From contig CALGIJ010000027.1 of assembly GCA_937915545.1 (NCBI GenBank), positions 1 through 64,000 on the forward strand: DNA of 64,000 nt, given 5' to 3'. Below the pieces are notes generated by a model. That model searched no databases. It worked only from the letters and a program-made list of their open reading frames with translations, and was not told where the DNA came from. The translations under genes were made by a program, and so were the position numbers. Origin of the DNA: an uncultured Desulfobacterales bacterium. Its GTDB lineage: Bacteria > Desulfobacterota > Desulfobulbia > Desulfobulbales > Desulfocapsaceae. Below are positions 36,541-45,648 of this stretch, piece by piece; within the stretch, counting starts at the first letter, position 1; each line of letters starts with the position of its first letter.

Positions 36541-37818
36541 CTACATCACCGATGGCAGCCAGGTGCTCATGCCGGGAAAAACGATGGTCAGTATGAGGAA
36601 AAACACCAGCAACCCGATAAACGGCGCAATGCCCCTGATGGTGTCGACCATACGAATATCCTTGTCGAGCCCGCTGATGACGTAGAGGTTCATGCCCACC
36701 GGCGGGGTCACCAGGGCAATCTCCATATTGACGGTGAGGACGATGGCGTACCAGATGGGGTCGATCCCCAGGGCGTGCATGATCGGCGCCACCAGGGGCA
36801 TGGTCAGGAGGATGATGGAGACCGTCTCGAGGATGCAGCCCAAGAGCAGCATGAGGATGTTCATGGCAATGATGAACATCAGCGGCGAGAGCTTCCAGGC
36901 GATGATCGTCTCGGTGAGCAGCTGGGGAATCTCGAGCAGCGTCATCACCCTGCCAAAGAGCATGGCCCCGGTGATGATCAGGGCGATCATGCACGAGGTC
37001 GCGGCCGACTTGAGGCCGATCTCCGGCAAATCGCGCAGGGTCAGGGTGCGGTAGATGCACATGGTGATGAACAGGCTGTAGACCAGACCGGCGGCGGCGG
37101 CCTCGGTTGGCGTGAACACACCGCTGTAGATGCCGCCGAGGATGATCACCGGCAGCATGATGCCCCAGATATTCTTCTTCGTCATCTGCAGCCGCTCTTT
37201 CCAGGAGGCAGGCTCGAGGCGCTGATAGCCGCCGCGGACGCTGCGATAGGCGGCATACACCACCAGCAACCCGGTGAGCACCAGACCGGGGATAACGCCG
37301 GCCATGAACAGCTTGCCCACCGACTCTTCCACCACTTCGCCATAGATGATCAGCGGGATGCTCGGCGGGATGAGGATACCGAGCGTCCCCCCGGTCCCGA
37401 GCAGCCCCAGGGTAAACCTCTTATCATAGCCCCTGGCCAGCATGGCCGGATAGGCGACCATGCCGATGGTGGCGGCGGCCGCCGCCCCCGAACCGGTGAT
37501 GGCGGCAAAAAAGGCGCAGGCGAGGACGGTGGCGATGGCCAGCCCGCCGGGCAGATGGCGCACCCAGACGTTGACGCTGTCGAAGAGATCGTCGCCGATC
37601 CTGCCATCAAGGAGTACCTGACTCATCATCACGAACAGCGGAATGGCCAGCAGGACGAAGCTGTCCAGCGAGCCGAACACCGTGGTGCCGATGATCTTCA
37701 ACGGCAAATCGTAGAGATAGAGCAGCAGCACCGAGGCCGTGCCGAGGGAGAAGGCCACCGGCACACCGATGAACAGCAGCAGGAGGATAATGGCGAGAAC
37801 GAGGACGAAGGTGGTCAT
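36541..37818 (-). CDS. TRAP transporter large permease (DctM)
   Basis: 425 aa with about twelve helices. It is the transport subunit of a Na+-driven TRAP importer. Family segments include PLFVMMSQVLLDGRIGDDL near the start and GTGGTLGILIPPSIPLIIYG in the middle. The start overlaps the small-subunit gene by 4 bp (ATGA), so the two are coupled. Substrate unknown; see the binding protein upstream in the operon. Confidence 0.9.
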   Translation of the reverse strand: MTTFVLVLAIILLLLFIGVPVAFSLGTASVLLLYLYDLPLKIIGTTVFGSLDSFVLLAIPLFVMMSQVLLDGRIGDDLFDSVNVWVRHLPGGLAIATVLACAFFAAITGSGAAAAATIGMVAYPAMLARGYDKRFTLGLLGTGGTLGILIPPSIPLIIYGEVVEESVGKLFMAGVIPGLVLTGLLVVYAAYRSVRGGYQRLEPASWKERLQMTKKNIWGIMLPVIILGGIYSGVFTPTEAAAAGLVYSLFITMCIYRTLTLRDLPEIGLKSAATSCMIALIITGAMLFGRVMTLLEIPQLLTETIIAWKLSPLMFIIAMNILMLLLGCILETVSIILLTMPLVAPIMHALGIDPIWYAIVLTVNMEIALVTPPVGMNLYVISGLDKDIRMVDTIRGIAPFIGLLVFFLILTIVFPGMSTWLPSVM

Positions 37819-38333
37819 GGGGCGGGATCCATCCGTTGTTGGGACGCACGAAGATCGACAGCGCTCTTGACGGCAATGAAGAAGAACTGGAAGGTCAGCA
37901 GGAAGAAACCGATGAGCAGGGCCGTCTGCGGTATCCAGAGCGGCACGCGCAGGGGCGTGGCCGAGAGCTTGCCGAATTTGATCGACAGCATCAGCATCTG
38001 GTAAGCCTGGGCGGTCACGATGGCGCAGTAGACCATGCCGATGATCCCGGTGACACCATCCAGAACCTTGCGGGGCCTTGGCCGCAGGAGGTCGAGGACC
38101 AGATCGACGCGAACATGCTTGTTGGTCTGCAGGGTATACGACGACGCAGCGAGCATCGTCCACATGAACAGGTAGATGGAGATCTCCTGGGTCCAGATGG
38201 TCGGCGAGTCGAAGACATAGCGACAGACCACCTCGTAGGCGAGGATCAGGCCCATCACCAGAATCCCCATCCCCGAGACGATGCCCAGGGTGCGGTTGCT
38301 CTTCTCTATGAGTGTCCTGAGTTGCGACATCAT
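37815..38333 (-). CDS. TRAP transporter small permease (DctQ)
   Basis: 172 aa with four helices, the stabilising subunit of the importer. The RPRPRK turn and WIPQTALLIGFFLLTFQF helix are typical. The ATG-ATG pair at 38333/38330 is chosen because the longer frame to 38477 lacks family likeness. The binding protein gene ends 147 bp upstream. Confidence 0.85.
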   Translation of the reverse strand: MMSQLRTLIEKSNRTLGIVSGMGILVMGLILAYEVVCRYVFDSPTIWTQEISIYLFMWTMLAASSYTLQTNKHVRVDLVLDLLRPRPRKVLDGVTGIIGMVYCAIVTAQAYQMLMLSIKFGKLSATPLRVPLWIPQTALLIGFFLLTFQFFFIAVKSAVDLRASQQRMDPAP

Positions 38334-38480
38334 GGGACGTCTCTCCTCTTTTGCTCCCCACCGGGAGCGGCGCAAGGTCGGAAAGTCATGGCAGACGATA
38401 TGTCGGCGGCTGGACGGAGCCTGCCGGAGATGGCAGTGCCGGCGGGGGTGCGGCGGCACTGCCACCGCACCCGGCACAGC

Positions 38481-39488
38481 CTATTTGAGACCGAGGGCGA
38501 TATCGATCAGCTTCTTGGCCAGCTCGCCACCCTTAGTGGCAAAGGTGGTACGCACCGGCTCGGTGGCCTGGATGAACAGCTTGCGGTTCTCCGGGGTCAG
38601 CTGGCTGATCTGTACGCCGGCCTTCTCGATGACCGTCTTGGCCTGGGCCTCCGAATCGGCGATCGCCGCGCGAATCCATGCCTCGGCATCCTTTCCGGCC
38701 AGCAGCACCGCATCCTGCTGCTCTTTGGGCAGTTTCTTCCACACGGCGAGATTGGCCTGAACGGCGAACTGGGCGGTGGAGTAGTTGGCTTCGGTCATGT
38801 ACTTCTGCACTTCCATGATCTTACGCGACACGGCTGCCGGCATCCCGGTGGTGGCGCCGTCGACGGTGCCGCGCTGCAGCGCCATGTACATCTCGGAAGA
38901 GCTCATTACCGTCGGCGCGGCGCCGAGCGCCTGCAAGGTCTCAGCGTCGCCGCTACTGAAGGATCTCATCTTCAGGCCCTTGAAATCGGCGGGTGTCGCC
39001 AGGGGCCGGGTGTTGTTGAAGAACTGGATATAGCCATAGTCAACCCAGAAAAGCGTCTTGACGCCCTTCTTCTGGAATTCGCCCTCGAGGAGGTCACCGG
39101 CACCGGCGTCGATGAACTTCTTGATCGAGGTGAGGTCCTGGAAGATGAACGGCATCTCGAAGGCATCGGCGGCGGGGATCATGCCCGACCATTTGTTGGT
39201 CGGCACCAGGCCAGTATCGACATTGCCTTCCTGCAGCGCTTCGACGATCTCCGTATCCTTGAACAGCTGGGCCGAATCGAAGATCTTCACCTCCACCGCA
39301 CCCTTGGAGTACTCCTTGACCTTGTCGGCAAAGACGATCAACCCCTTGGAGACATGGTGGGAGGGTGGGAACTGATTCGACAGCTTCAGTTCGGTGGCCG
39401 CCTGGGACGACGACACGCCGGCAACCAGCGGCGCCACGGCGGCAAAGGTGACGGACAGCAAGAAGTTCTTCCAACAATGACTAGCCAT
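38481..39488 (-). CDS. TRAP transporter substrate-binding protein (DctP)
   Basis: 335 aa. Signal peptide of ~30 residues (AVAPLVAGVSSSQAA), then the DctP fold starting ELKLSNQFPPSHHVSKG, with the middle-domain RSFSSGDAETLQALGAAPTVMSS and GTVDGATTGMP. The Arg of RSFSS probably binds the carboxylate of the solute. It lies downstream of a methyltransferase gene and a PEP-mutase-like lyase gene, which suggests an organic acid substrate. Confidence 0.88.
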   Translation of the reverse strand: MASHCWKNFLLSVTFAAVAPLVAGVSSSQAATELKLSNQFPPSHHVSKGLIVFADKVKEYSKGAVEVKIFDSAQLFKDTEIVEALQEGNVDTGLVPTNKWSGMIPAADAFEMPFIFQDLTSIKKFIDAGAGDLLEGEFQKKGVKTLFWVDYGYIQFFNNTRPLATPADFKGLKMRSFSSGDAETLQALGAAPTVMSSSEMYMALQRGTVDGATTGMPAAVSRKIMEVQKYMTEANYSTAQFAVQANLAVWKKLPKEQQDAVLLAGKDAEAWIRAAIADSEAQAKTVIEKAGVQISQLTPENRKLFIQATEPVRTTFATKGGELAKKLIDIALGLK

Positions 39489-39604
39489 GTGTACTCCTCC
39501 TTTTTCAGATCCTCTAGGTTGATTGACGTTCACGTCGCCTGCGCCGGAAGAGGCGGCAAACGATTCCTCTGGCGACATGCGTCACGTGCTGCCGGGCAGG
39601 GCGC

Positions 39605-40462
39605 TCAACCACGTACGGCTTCGGCCCCAGGCGTGTCGTAGTCACGCGACCGACCCCGGTTCAGTTTTACCGCCGCCACCTCCAGGCGCACCATCGCCAC
39701 ATGGACGCAGCCGTCGGCCTCGGGCGGATGGCTGCGCAGGTAGTGGGCGACGATCTCGTCGAGAAAGGCCTGCCGGCGCGACACCGCGACCCGCTGCAGG
39801 TAGGGCAGCCAGGTGGTGCGGATCCAGGCGGCGAACTCGGCAGGGGAAGGGTGTCGCATGTCTCTCTGCTTCAACTCCACCTTCTGCGGCGCCAGGCCAG
39901 CCGCAGCCAGCCAGCAGCCATACTCCTCCGGGCCATGGAATCCGTAAGGAAAGGTGAAGTCGGCAAAATATTCCTGCCAGCCTCCGGCGATGACGCTATT
40001 CACCGTGGCGACGACTGCAGCGGCGTTGCCGCGGCCCCCCATCTGCAAAAGCACTCTCCCGCCCGGCTTGAGCGCGCCTGCCAGCCGGGCCAACACCGGA
40101 CGATGATCCCTCACCCAGTGCAGGGCGGCATTGGAGAACACCACATCGAAACGCTCGTTCTCCTCAAGCATGCGCACGTCGCGGTGGACAAAGCGCAGAC
40201 GCCGGTCCCCAGCGCCGCCGAAGCGCTCGTTGGCCAGGGCGATCATCTCCGCCGAGCTGTCGAGGCCGACGACGGTGCCGCGCGGTACGCGCTCGGCGAG
40301 AGCGGCCGTCACCCTGCCGTCACCGCAGCCGACGTCCAGTATAGCTTCATCCCCGCGCAGGCCCAACCTGGCAACGAGTTCCAGGCCCCAGGCGCACTGG
40401 GAGCCTGAGTGGCTGGCATACAGCCGGGCATCCCACCTGTAGGCCTGGTCAGCGCCGCTCAT
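39605..40462 (-). CDS. SAM-dependent methyltransferase, trans-aconitate-methyltransferase-like
   Basis: 285 aa. Class I SAM motif ILDVGCGDGRVT at ~40, VVGLDSSAEMI at ~65, VVFSNAALHWV and the C-terminal SPAEFAAWIRTTWLPYL, a pattern of trans-aconitate 2-methyltransferase relatives. It overlaps the upstream lyase gene by 14 bp. Being between an isocitrate-lyase-family gene and a TRAP importer, a tricarboxylate-like substrate is plausible but unproven. Confidence 0.72.
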   Translation of the reverse strand: MSGADQAYRWDARLYASHSGSQCAWGLELVARLGLRGDEAILDVGCGDGRVTAALAERVPRGTVVGLDSSAEMIALANERFGGAGDRRLRFVHRDVRMLEENERFDVVFSNAALHWVRDHRPVLARLAGALKPGGRVLLQMGGRGNAAAVVATVNSVIAGGWQEYFADFTFPYGFHGPEEYGCWLAAAGLAPQKVELKQRDMRHPSPAEFAAWIRTTWLPYLQRVAVSRRQAFLDEIVAHYLRSHPPEADGCVHVAMVRLEVAAVKLNRGRSRDYDTPGAEAVRG

Positions 40463-41330
40463 CGTAGCGGGCCACCTCGGCATCGTAGGCATCGAAGCCA
40501 AGGATGCGCTGCAGCTCTCGAAATTCGGTCAAACCGTCGATGGGTCGCCCTTCCTTGATCGCGGCGAGGGCCTTGATCTGCGCCGTGATGGCGGCATTGA
40601 GCAGGGAAAGGGCATAGACGGCTATCTTGTAGCCCATCTCCTCGAGCTCGGCCAGCGGCAACAGCGGCGTCTTGCCGTTCTCGATGAGGTTGGCCATCTT
40701 CGGCGCCGATACGCTGCGGCAGTACAATTCCATCTCGGCGCGGCTGAGGGGCGCTTCGAGAAAGGTGATGTCAGCCCCGGCATCGACAAAGGCCCGGCAG
40801 CGCTCGATGGCTTCCTGCAGGCCCAGGGTGGCGCGGGCATCGGTCCGCGCCAGGATGAGGATGTCGGCGCCCTCGCGGCGGGCATCTACAGAGGCACGGA
40901 TGCGCTGGATGGCCGTGCGGCGGTCGACGACCTCCTTGCCGGCGGTGTGGCCGCAGCGCTTGGGCATCACCTGATCCTCGATCATCGCCGCGGCGAAACC
41001 GGCCCGACAGTATCCGTCGATGGTGCGTTTGATATTGGCGACGTTGCCGAAGCCGGTATCGCCATCACCGATGACCGGAATGGAAACCGCCCCGCAGATG
41101 GAGCGGCCCTGGTCGAGCAACTCCCCGTAGGAGATCAGCCCGGTGTCCGGCAGACCCAATCGGCTGGCGGCAACACCGAAGCCGCTCATGAAGGTCACCG
41201 GAAACCCGGCAGCCTCGGTCAGCCGTGCCGACAAGGCGTCGTAGCAGGCTGGCATGAGGACGATGCCTGGTCCTTCGAGAAGCTGCCGCAGCTTTGCGGC
41301 GGGGCTAAGCATTGCATTGACGTGACTCAT
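40449..41330 (-). CDS. Isocitrate lyase / PEP mutase family enzyme
   Basis: 293 aa TIM barrel. The catalytic loop is PKRCGHTAGKEVV (~residues 122-135, with the KxCGH Cys), metal-binding DGDTGFGN lies at ~88, and EAPLSRAE follows. This matches 2-methylisocitrate lyase, oxaloacetate decarboxylase or carboxyvinyl-carboxyphosphonate mutase relatives; the exact reaction cannot be read. First gene of a minus-strand operon with methyltransferase and TRAP genes, so it probably works on the imported acid. Confidence 0.78.
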   Translation of the reverse strand: MSHVNAMLSPAAKLRQLLEGPGIVLMPACYDALSARLTEAAGFPVTFMSGFGVAASRLGLPDTGLISYGELLDQGRSICGAVSIPVIGDGDTGFGNVANIKRTIDGYCRAGFAAAMIEDQVMPKRCGHTAGKEVVDRRTAIQRIRASVDARREGADILILARTDARATLGLQEAIERCRAFVDAGADITFLEAPLSRAEMELYCRSVSAPKMANLIENGKTPLLPLAELEEMGYKIAVYALSLLNAAITAQIKALAAIKEGRPIDGLTEFRELQRILGFDAYDAEVARYDERR

Positions 41331-42302
41331 TCGGGCGTTGTTCCTCCCCTCCCCTGAGGATGGCTCGTTTCCACACTGCCTTCTCCGCCTATCAGGCGCT
41401 CTTCTTCCACCTGAACCGTGTACACGAAGTAGGCTCAGTCAGGCGGCGTACAGTGGGTCGGCGACGTCAGGCATGAGCATGTTGTCGCGCCTGCCGAGAT
41501 GGCCGTCAGCCAAACGAACGGCTGGCTCGACCCCTCATCTTGCAAGGCTCTCTTCTCACCGCCACCAAGACTTGAGAAACACAGGTTTTCGTCTGATACA
41601 ACCCCCCCGACGAACAGTCAATATCTTTCCGTTGACGACGCCAAAACCTTTACCGAGCAAGAGAGCAGTTGAAGAGCAACAACGCAGGAAGATGTCGAGG
41701 CCAACCCCTGCCAGAAGCCCCAGCTTGCCGGTGAAGCTTGGCAGCATTGCATGCGTTTGCCGGCCCCAGCCTGTGCTGTAGAGGAAGACGGCGCGCGGAC
41801 GTGCCATCATAGGCAGCCTGTCTTCCTGGCAAGAGGCTGGCGGAGTGATCAGGAGGGATTTCTTACGGTAAGAAACGAACTCTTGTGGCACCTTGGTTGT
41901 GGCAGCAAGAGTCGCGACGGCGGGAAGGTTCCGTGTGGTTCTGCTGGTCAGGCCCGGAAAGTTGGGCATCACGAGCCTGACTGGCGTAAGCTCCCACTTC
42001 CTCTGAGGGCGAATGTCACCATCGCCGGATTGCCCAGCATACCTGCGCTCCGCATGATGTTATGAGCAAGTTCACTCGCGGGCGTAAAAACTCATAGCCA
42101 CTGCATCCAAGCCGATAACGCACAGCACCATCTGCCAATACTCCAGCAGCGCGCGCCTTGTAAATGGATGAGGGGCGACCGAAATCTCTTGTAGACCCCG
42201 AGAACGACGTAAAGCGACCGCGGCATTTGAACCTTGGCCCGCGCACGTTCATGCACCAGAAGGTGAATGTCACGTGACGTTACGCGGCCCGATTCCTTTC
42301 GC
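41331..42302. other. About 1 kb without a recognised gene
   Basis: A long stretch where open frames are short and conflicting, without ribosome binding sites or family motifs. It contains a palindrome TTTCTTAC-G-GTAAGAAA at ~41859-41875. It marks the change from GC-rich operon DNA to lower-GC DNA carrying the FIST gene, so it may hold the remains of an insertion. Confidence 0.45.
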
Positions 42303-42518
42303 TCATTCTTCTCTGTGCAATTCCTGGCGGTTATACTTCTCCTGGAGAAATTCAACGAGAAGCTCCTTGTTGAAATGATCCTCAGGCATCTTGCGACGAA
42401 ACTCTTCGAGAATGATCTCCTTTTGCGCTTCTGAATAGAGCTCCCATCTTTTCCAGACAGTCGTTTGTAAAAGTATTGACTGCGGAATGCTATTTCTATT
42501 ATTCACATTACCCCCCAA
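42303..42518 (-). CDS. Small hypothetical protein
   Basis: Up to 71 aa (TTG start; a GTG at 42506 is an alternative). The residues are hydrophilic and helical with many Glu and Lys (EIILEEFRRKMPEDHF, EFLQEKYNRQELHREE), and composition looks protein-like. I recognise no family. It lies 35 bp downstream of another small ORF on the same strand. Confidence 0.4.
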   Translation of the reverse strand: MGGNVNNRNSIPQSILLQTTVWKRWELYSEAQKEIILEEFRRKMPEDHFNKELLVEFLQEKYNRQELHREE

Positions 42519-42553
42519 TCTGGTACAGTTGCAAACTTAGGACATACGCCGTT

Positions 42554-42745
42554 TTATCGAACATTCTGCTGAGCTATCGACGAGGCACTTCGTGACTCAA
42601 TGCCGGGTTTGTAACTCATTGCAAATATTTCCCGAGCAATCGTCAAAACCGCAAATGCCAGTAATAGAGCCAAGGGAAGAAGGATTTGCATCGCAACAGG
42701 GACGAATAACAAGAGGACAACCGCGTGCGCCAGTTCCATAATCAA
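42554..42745 (-). CDS. Small hypothetical membrane protein
   Basis: 63 aa. Residues 3-42 are very hydrophobic (VVLLLFVPVAMQILLPLALLLAFAVL), enough for one or two membrane helices, followed by a polar tail. No family recognised. Whether it is expressed is unclear. Confidence 0.35.
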   Translation of the reverse strand: MIMELAHAVVLLLFVPVAMQILLPLALLLAFAVLTIAREIFAMSYKPGIESRSASSIAQQNVR

Positions 42746-42982
42746 TCCTCCGGAATCGTTGATGTTGACATTCAGACAGATAGCACAGGCGAGATATCAG
42801 CCGATATGTGCATCGTGAAGATTCTTGAGAGTAGTCATACAGGAATTGCGGACGCGAAGTACACTGATAGGGGGAAAATATTCCCGGTACAGCGGATAAG
42901 GGTAACCCATTGATCAATTTGAATATGATCTAGAGAGTAAACCCGCGATGCGACAAATCGCCCCGTGGCGGTGGAGGAATGC

Positions 42983-44536
42983 ATGCTAAAAGCCATAACT
43001 GCGACCAGCACCAAATACGCCAGCGATGACATCATTGCAGATCTCATCTCCCAGGCCAATGCCAAACTTGGGATTTACCGACCGTCGGTTGGCATCTTCT
43101 ACGCCTCCTGCCAGCAAGACCGCAAAAAGTTGCGTGATATTCTCCAAGGCATTGTAATGGCCTTTCCTGGCGTGGAAATACTGGGGAGTTCGGTCACCGG
43201 CGGCTATACTGAAGAGAGCGGATATATCAAGGATGGCTATTTCCTCTGCCTGCTGTTGAGTGATACGACACAGATGATCACCGGATGCATGGAGAATATT
43301 TCCACCCTCACCACAAACGGCACTTTTCAACAACAATTTCACTCATGCAGTAAAAAATGTATTCAAGGAGAAAAGGATATCGCTGCCTGCCTTTTCTTTT
43401 CCCCATACAACAACGTTGACGGAAACGTGCTCATCGACTCTCTTCAAGGGGAATTGCCCGAACAATGCATTGTCTTTGGCGGGATGGCGACTGATCACTG
43501 GACGGAGCAGGATCTGGCCACGTTCTCGAAGAAAACACCACCAGCGGAACGAACTCTCAGCTTCTTCGCTCACGCCGATAATATCCATATTGGCGAGGAT
43601 AGCCTGGTTTTTCTCCTGTTCAAAGGCAAGCTCACCGTTCAATCCAATATTTCTTACGGTTGGTCCGATATAGGCATGCTTTATCCCGGAAAAGCCAACA
43701 ACTTCGTTCTCACAGAACTCGACGGAAAGGACCCTTACCTCTTCCTCAAAGAGATGAAACACCCACTTGCTGCAGACGAATATGAGCATGCTGAATATTC
43801 ATTGTGGTTTCATGTTCCAGGCAAAGATCCGTACATCAGAGATATCTTCTTTGATAAAGATCGGGGAAAGTATTTTGTAAAAGGCTCATGCCTGCCAACC
43901 CATTTCGACTTCAGTTTTTCTTATCCCAGAAAAGAAAACATTTTCAGGGAATTCGAGAACTGCATCAACAGATATTCCGGACACCAAGATCTAGTTTTTG
44001 CAATTACCTGCTGCACCCATCAAGTCGTAATGAAGAGTGAAATTGGCAAAGAACACGAAACGATAACCGACCGACTCCCGGGAACGCCAATACTTGCCGG
44101 CTATGTATTTGGAGAATATGGGCCTTCGCTCACCGACCAGAACAGCGCGTTCCACAGTTGCACCAGCGTTGTTACGGCACTACGCGAGCAGCGGGCTGAG
44201 TTTGCAGAAGAGAGTGAGGACGTCAACACCTTCCTTCATAGGACACTTACCGATCAGAGCAGGGAAATATCCTCTCTCAAAAAGCAGATCAGCTTCCTGG
44301 AAAGCTGTAAAAACAACAAGATGAAGATTTTCGCCGAAGATTGTCTCGGCATCTTGCTTTGTCGTTCCCTCCGATCACTGTCGAGCATCGGCGAATCCCT
44401 CAGCCAGACACTCCGTGAATACTACGCGGCAAACAACACTGCTCCCCCCTACGCAATCAGCAGGAACAGAGTCATCGAACATCTCATGCAGTTCAAGAAA
44501 CGAGGCGAGGCGCTGCTCGAAAAAACCATCAGGTGA
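42983..44536 (+). CDS. FIST-domain sensor protein
   Basis: 517 aa. The N-terminal FIST_N domain (~25-230) has the pattern PGVEILGSSVTGGYTEESG and CIVFGGMATDH; the FIST_C part (~245-430) ends GYVFGEYGP. A C-terminal helical, coiled-coil-like tail (~445-515) may link to a partner. FIST domains are thought to bind small ligands such as amino acids in signalling. GGAGG lies 6 bp before the ATG at 42983. GC content is clearly lower than nearby operons, a sign of transfer. Confidence 0.78.
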   Translation: MLKAITATSTKYASDDIIADLISQANAKLGIYRPSVGIFYASCQQDRKKLRDILQGIVMAFPGVEILGSSVTGGYTEESGYIKDGYFLCLLLSDTTQMITGCMENISTLTTNGTFQQQFHSCSKKCIQGEKDIAACLFFSPYNNVDGNVLIDSLQGELPEQCIVFGGMATDHWTEQDLATFSKKTPPAERTLSFFAHADNIHIGEDSLVFLLFKGKLTVQSNISYGWSDIGMLYPGKANNFVLTELDGKDPYLFLKEMKHPLAADEYEHAEYSLWFHVPGKDPYIRDIFFDKDRGKYFVKGSCLPTHFDFSFSYPRKENIFREFENCINRYSGHQDLVFAITCCTHQVVMKSEIGKEHETITDRLPGTPILAGYVFGEYGPSLTDQNSAFHSCTSVVTALREQRAEFAEESEDVNTFLHRTLTDQSREISSLKKQISFLESCKNNKMKIFAEDCLGILLCRSLRSLSSIGESLSQTLREYYAANNTAPPYAISRNRVIEHLMQFKKRGEALLEKTIR

Positions 44537-44660
44537 TGGCCAGCGGTCCAGCACCCCTTTTCCCGAAAAACTCGACCATGCCTGCCAGCAACGCCCCAGC
44601 CGCCGAGTTTGACCCCGTCGGCGCCTGGAGGACGGCCTGCGCTTCCCTGTTCTCAGCGTC

Positions 44661-44686
44661 GCCGCGACGCCCTCAGGCGTCGCGGC
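44661..44686. terminator. Perfect 11-bp hairpin between convergent genes
   Basis: GCCGCGACGCC and GGCGTCGCGGC flank a CTCA loop between the FIST gene (plus) and the PanB gene (minus). It lacks a U-run on either strand but is well placed as a bidirectional end. Confidence 0.5.
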
Positions 44687-44745
44687 AGTCAGGGGGGTGA
44701 GGAGCCGCCGCCGACCCGGCTTTCACCGGGCCGGCCCGAAAGCGC

Positions 44746-45591
44746 TCAGGCGGCGCTGAACTCTTTTTCGATGGCCTCCAGCACTTCATCGGACATCTTG
44801 TAGCTGTGCGCCTCTCCGGGGAAGACACCGGTGATGACCTCTTCGCGGTATTCCTTGAAGGTGTCGAGCATTATCGTGCCGACCTCACGGTAGCGCTTGG
44901 CGAAGGACGGGGTGAAGTTGTCATAGAGGCCGAGTACGTCGGGGGTCACCAGGAGTTGGCCAGAGCAGCCGGGGCCGCCGCCGATGGAAATGGTCGGAAC
45001 CCGCAGTTTCTTGGTGACGTAAGCTGAGAGCTTGGCCGGCACCGCCTCGAAGATGATGGCGAACACCCCCGCTTCCTGCAGAGCCAGGGCCTCGGAAACC
45101 ACCTTGCGGGCTGTGGCGATGTCCTTGCCCTGCACCTTGAGGCCGCCCAGGGCACCTACCGCCTGGGGGTGCAGGCCGACATGGCCGACCACGGCAATGC
45201 CCATGTCGACAATGGCCCGGGTTTTGGCGATATGGTTCGGGGTGGCTTCAAACTTGACCCCGTCGACCTTGGCCTCGGTGACGAAACGCGCCGCGTTGCG
45301 CATGGTCTCCTCGATTCCGTACTGAAACGAGCCGAAGGGCATGTCGGCGATGACCATGGTGCGGTCGCAAGCCCTGGCCACCGAGCCGCAGTGAAGCAGC
45401 ATCATCTCCATAGTGGCGGCAAGGGTGTTGGGATGGCCGTGCACCACCATGGCGCAGGAGTCGCCGACCAGGATCATGTCGATTCCGGCGTCGTTGACCT
45501 TTTTCGCCGTCGGATAATCGTAGGCGGTGAGCATGGTGATCGGTTGCTGGTCATCCTTCATCTTCTGGATGGTCTTGACGGTGTGTTTCAC
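44746..45591 (-). CDS. panB: Ketopantoate hydroxymethyltransferase (PanB)
   Basis: 281 aa from a GTG start with AAGGA upstream. PanB transfers a hydroxymethyl group from methylene-THF to 2-oxoisovalerate in pantothenate synthesis. Family blocks are present: MLTAYDYPTAKKV, ILVGDSCAMVVHGH (metal-binding Asp), GHVGLHPQ, VFAIIFEAVP and ISIGGGPGCSGQ. Instead of panC or panD its neighbours are a DUF1537 kinase, a TIM-barrel isomerase and a TRAP importer, so it may act in catabolism of a branched acid. Confidence 0.85.
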   Translation of the reverse strand: MKHTVKTIQKMKDDQQPITMLTAYDYPTAKKVNDAGIDMILVGDSCAMVVHGHPNTLAATMEMMLLHCGSVARACDRTMVIADMPFGSFQYGIEETMRNAARFVTEAKVDGVKFEATPNHIAKTRAIVDMGIAVVGHVGLHPQAVGALGGLKVQGKDIATARKVVSEALALQEAGVFAIIFEAVPAKLSAYVTKKLRVPTISIGGGPGCSGQLLVTPDVLGLYDNFTPSFAKRYREVGTIMLDTFKEYREEVITGVFPGEAHSYKMSDEVLEAIEKEFSAA

Positions 45592-45648
45592 TGGAGTGTC
45601 CTTGCTGTTGAGATTAAGGGGGGGCGGCGCAGGGGGCCGCATGTTTGT

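Noticed and set aside
42060..42120. Cobalamin riboswitch (a GCCACTG box at ~42099)
   Set aside because: The following conserved B12-box segments are missing and no B12 gene is downstream.
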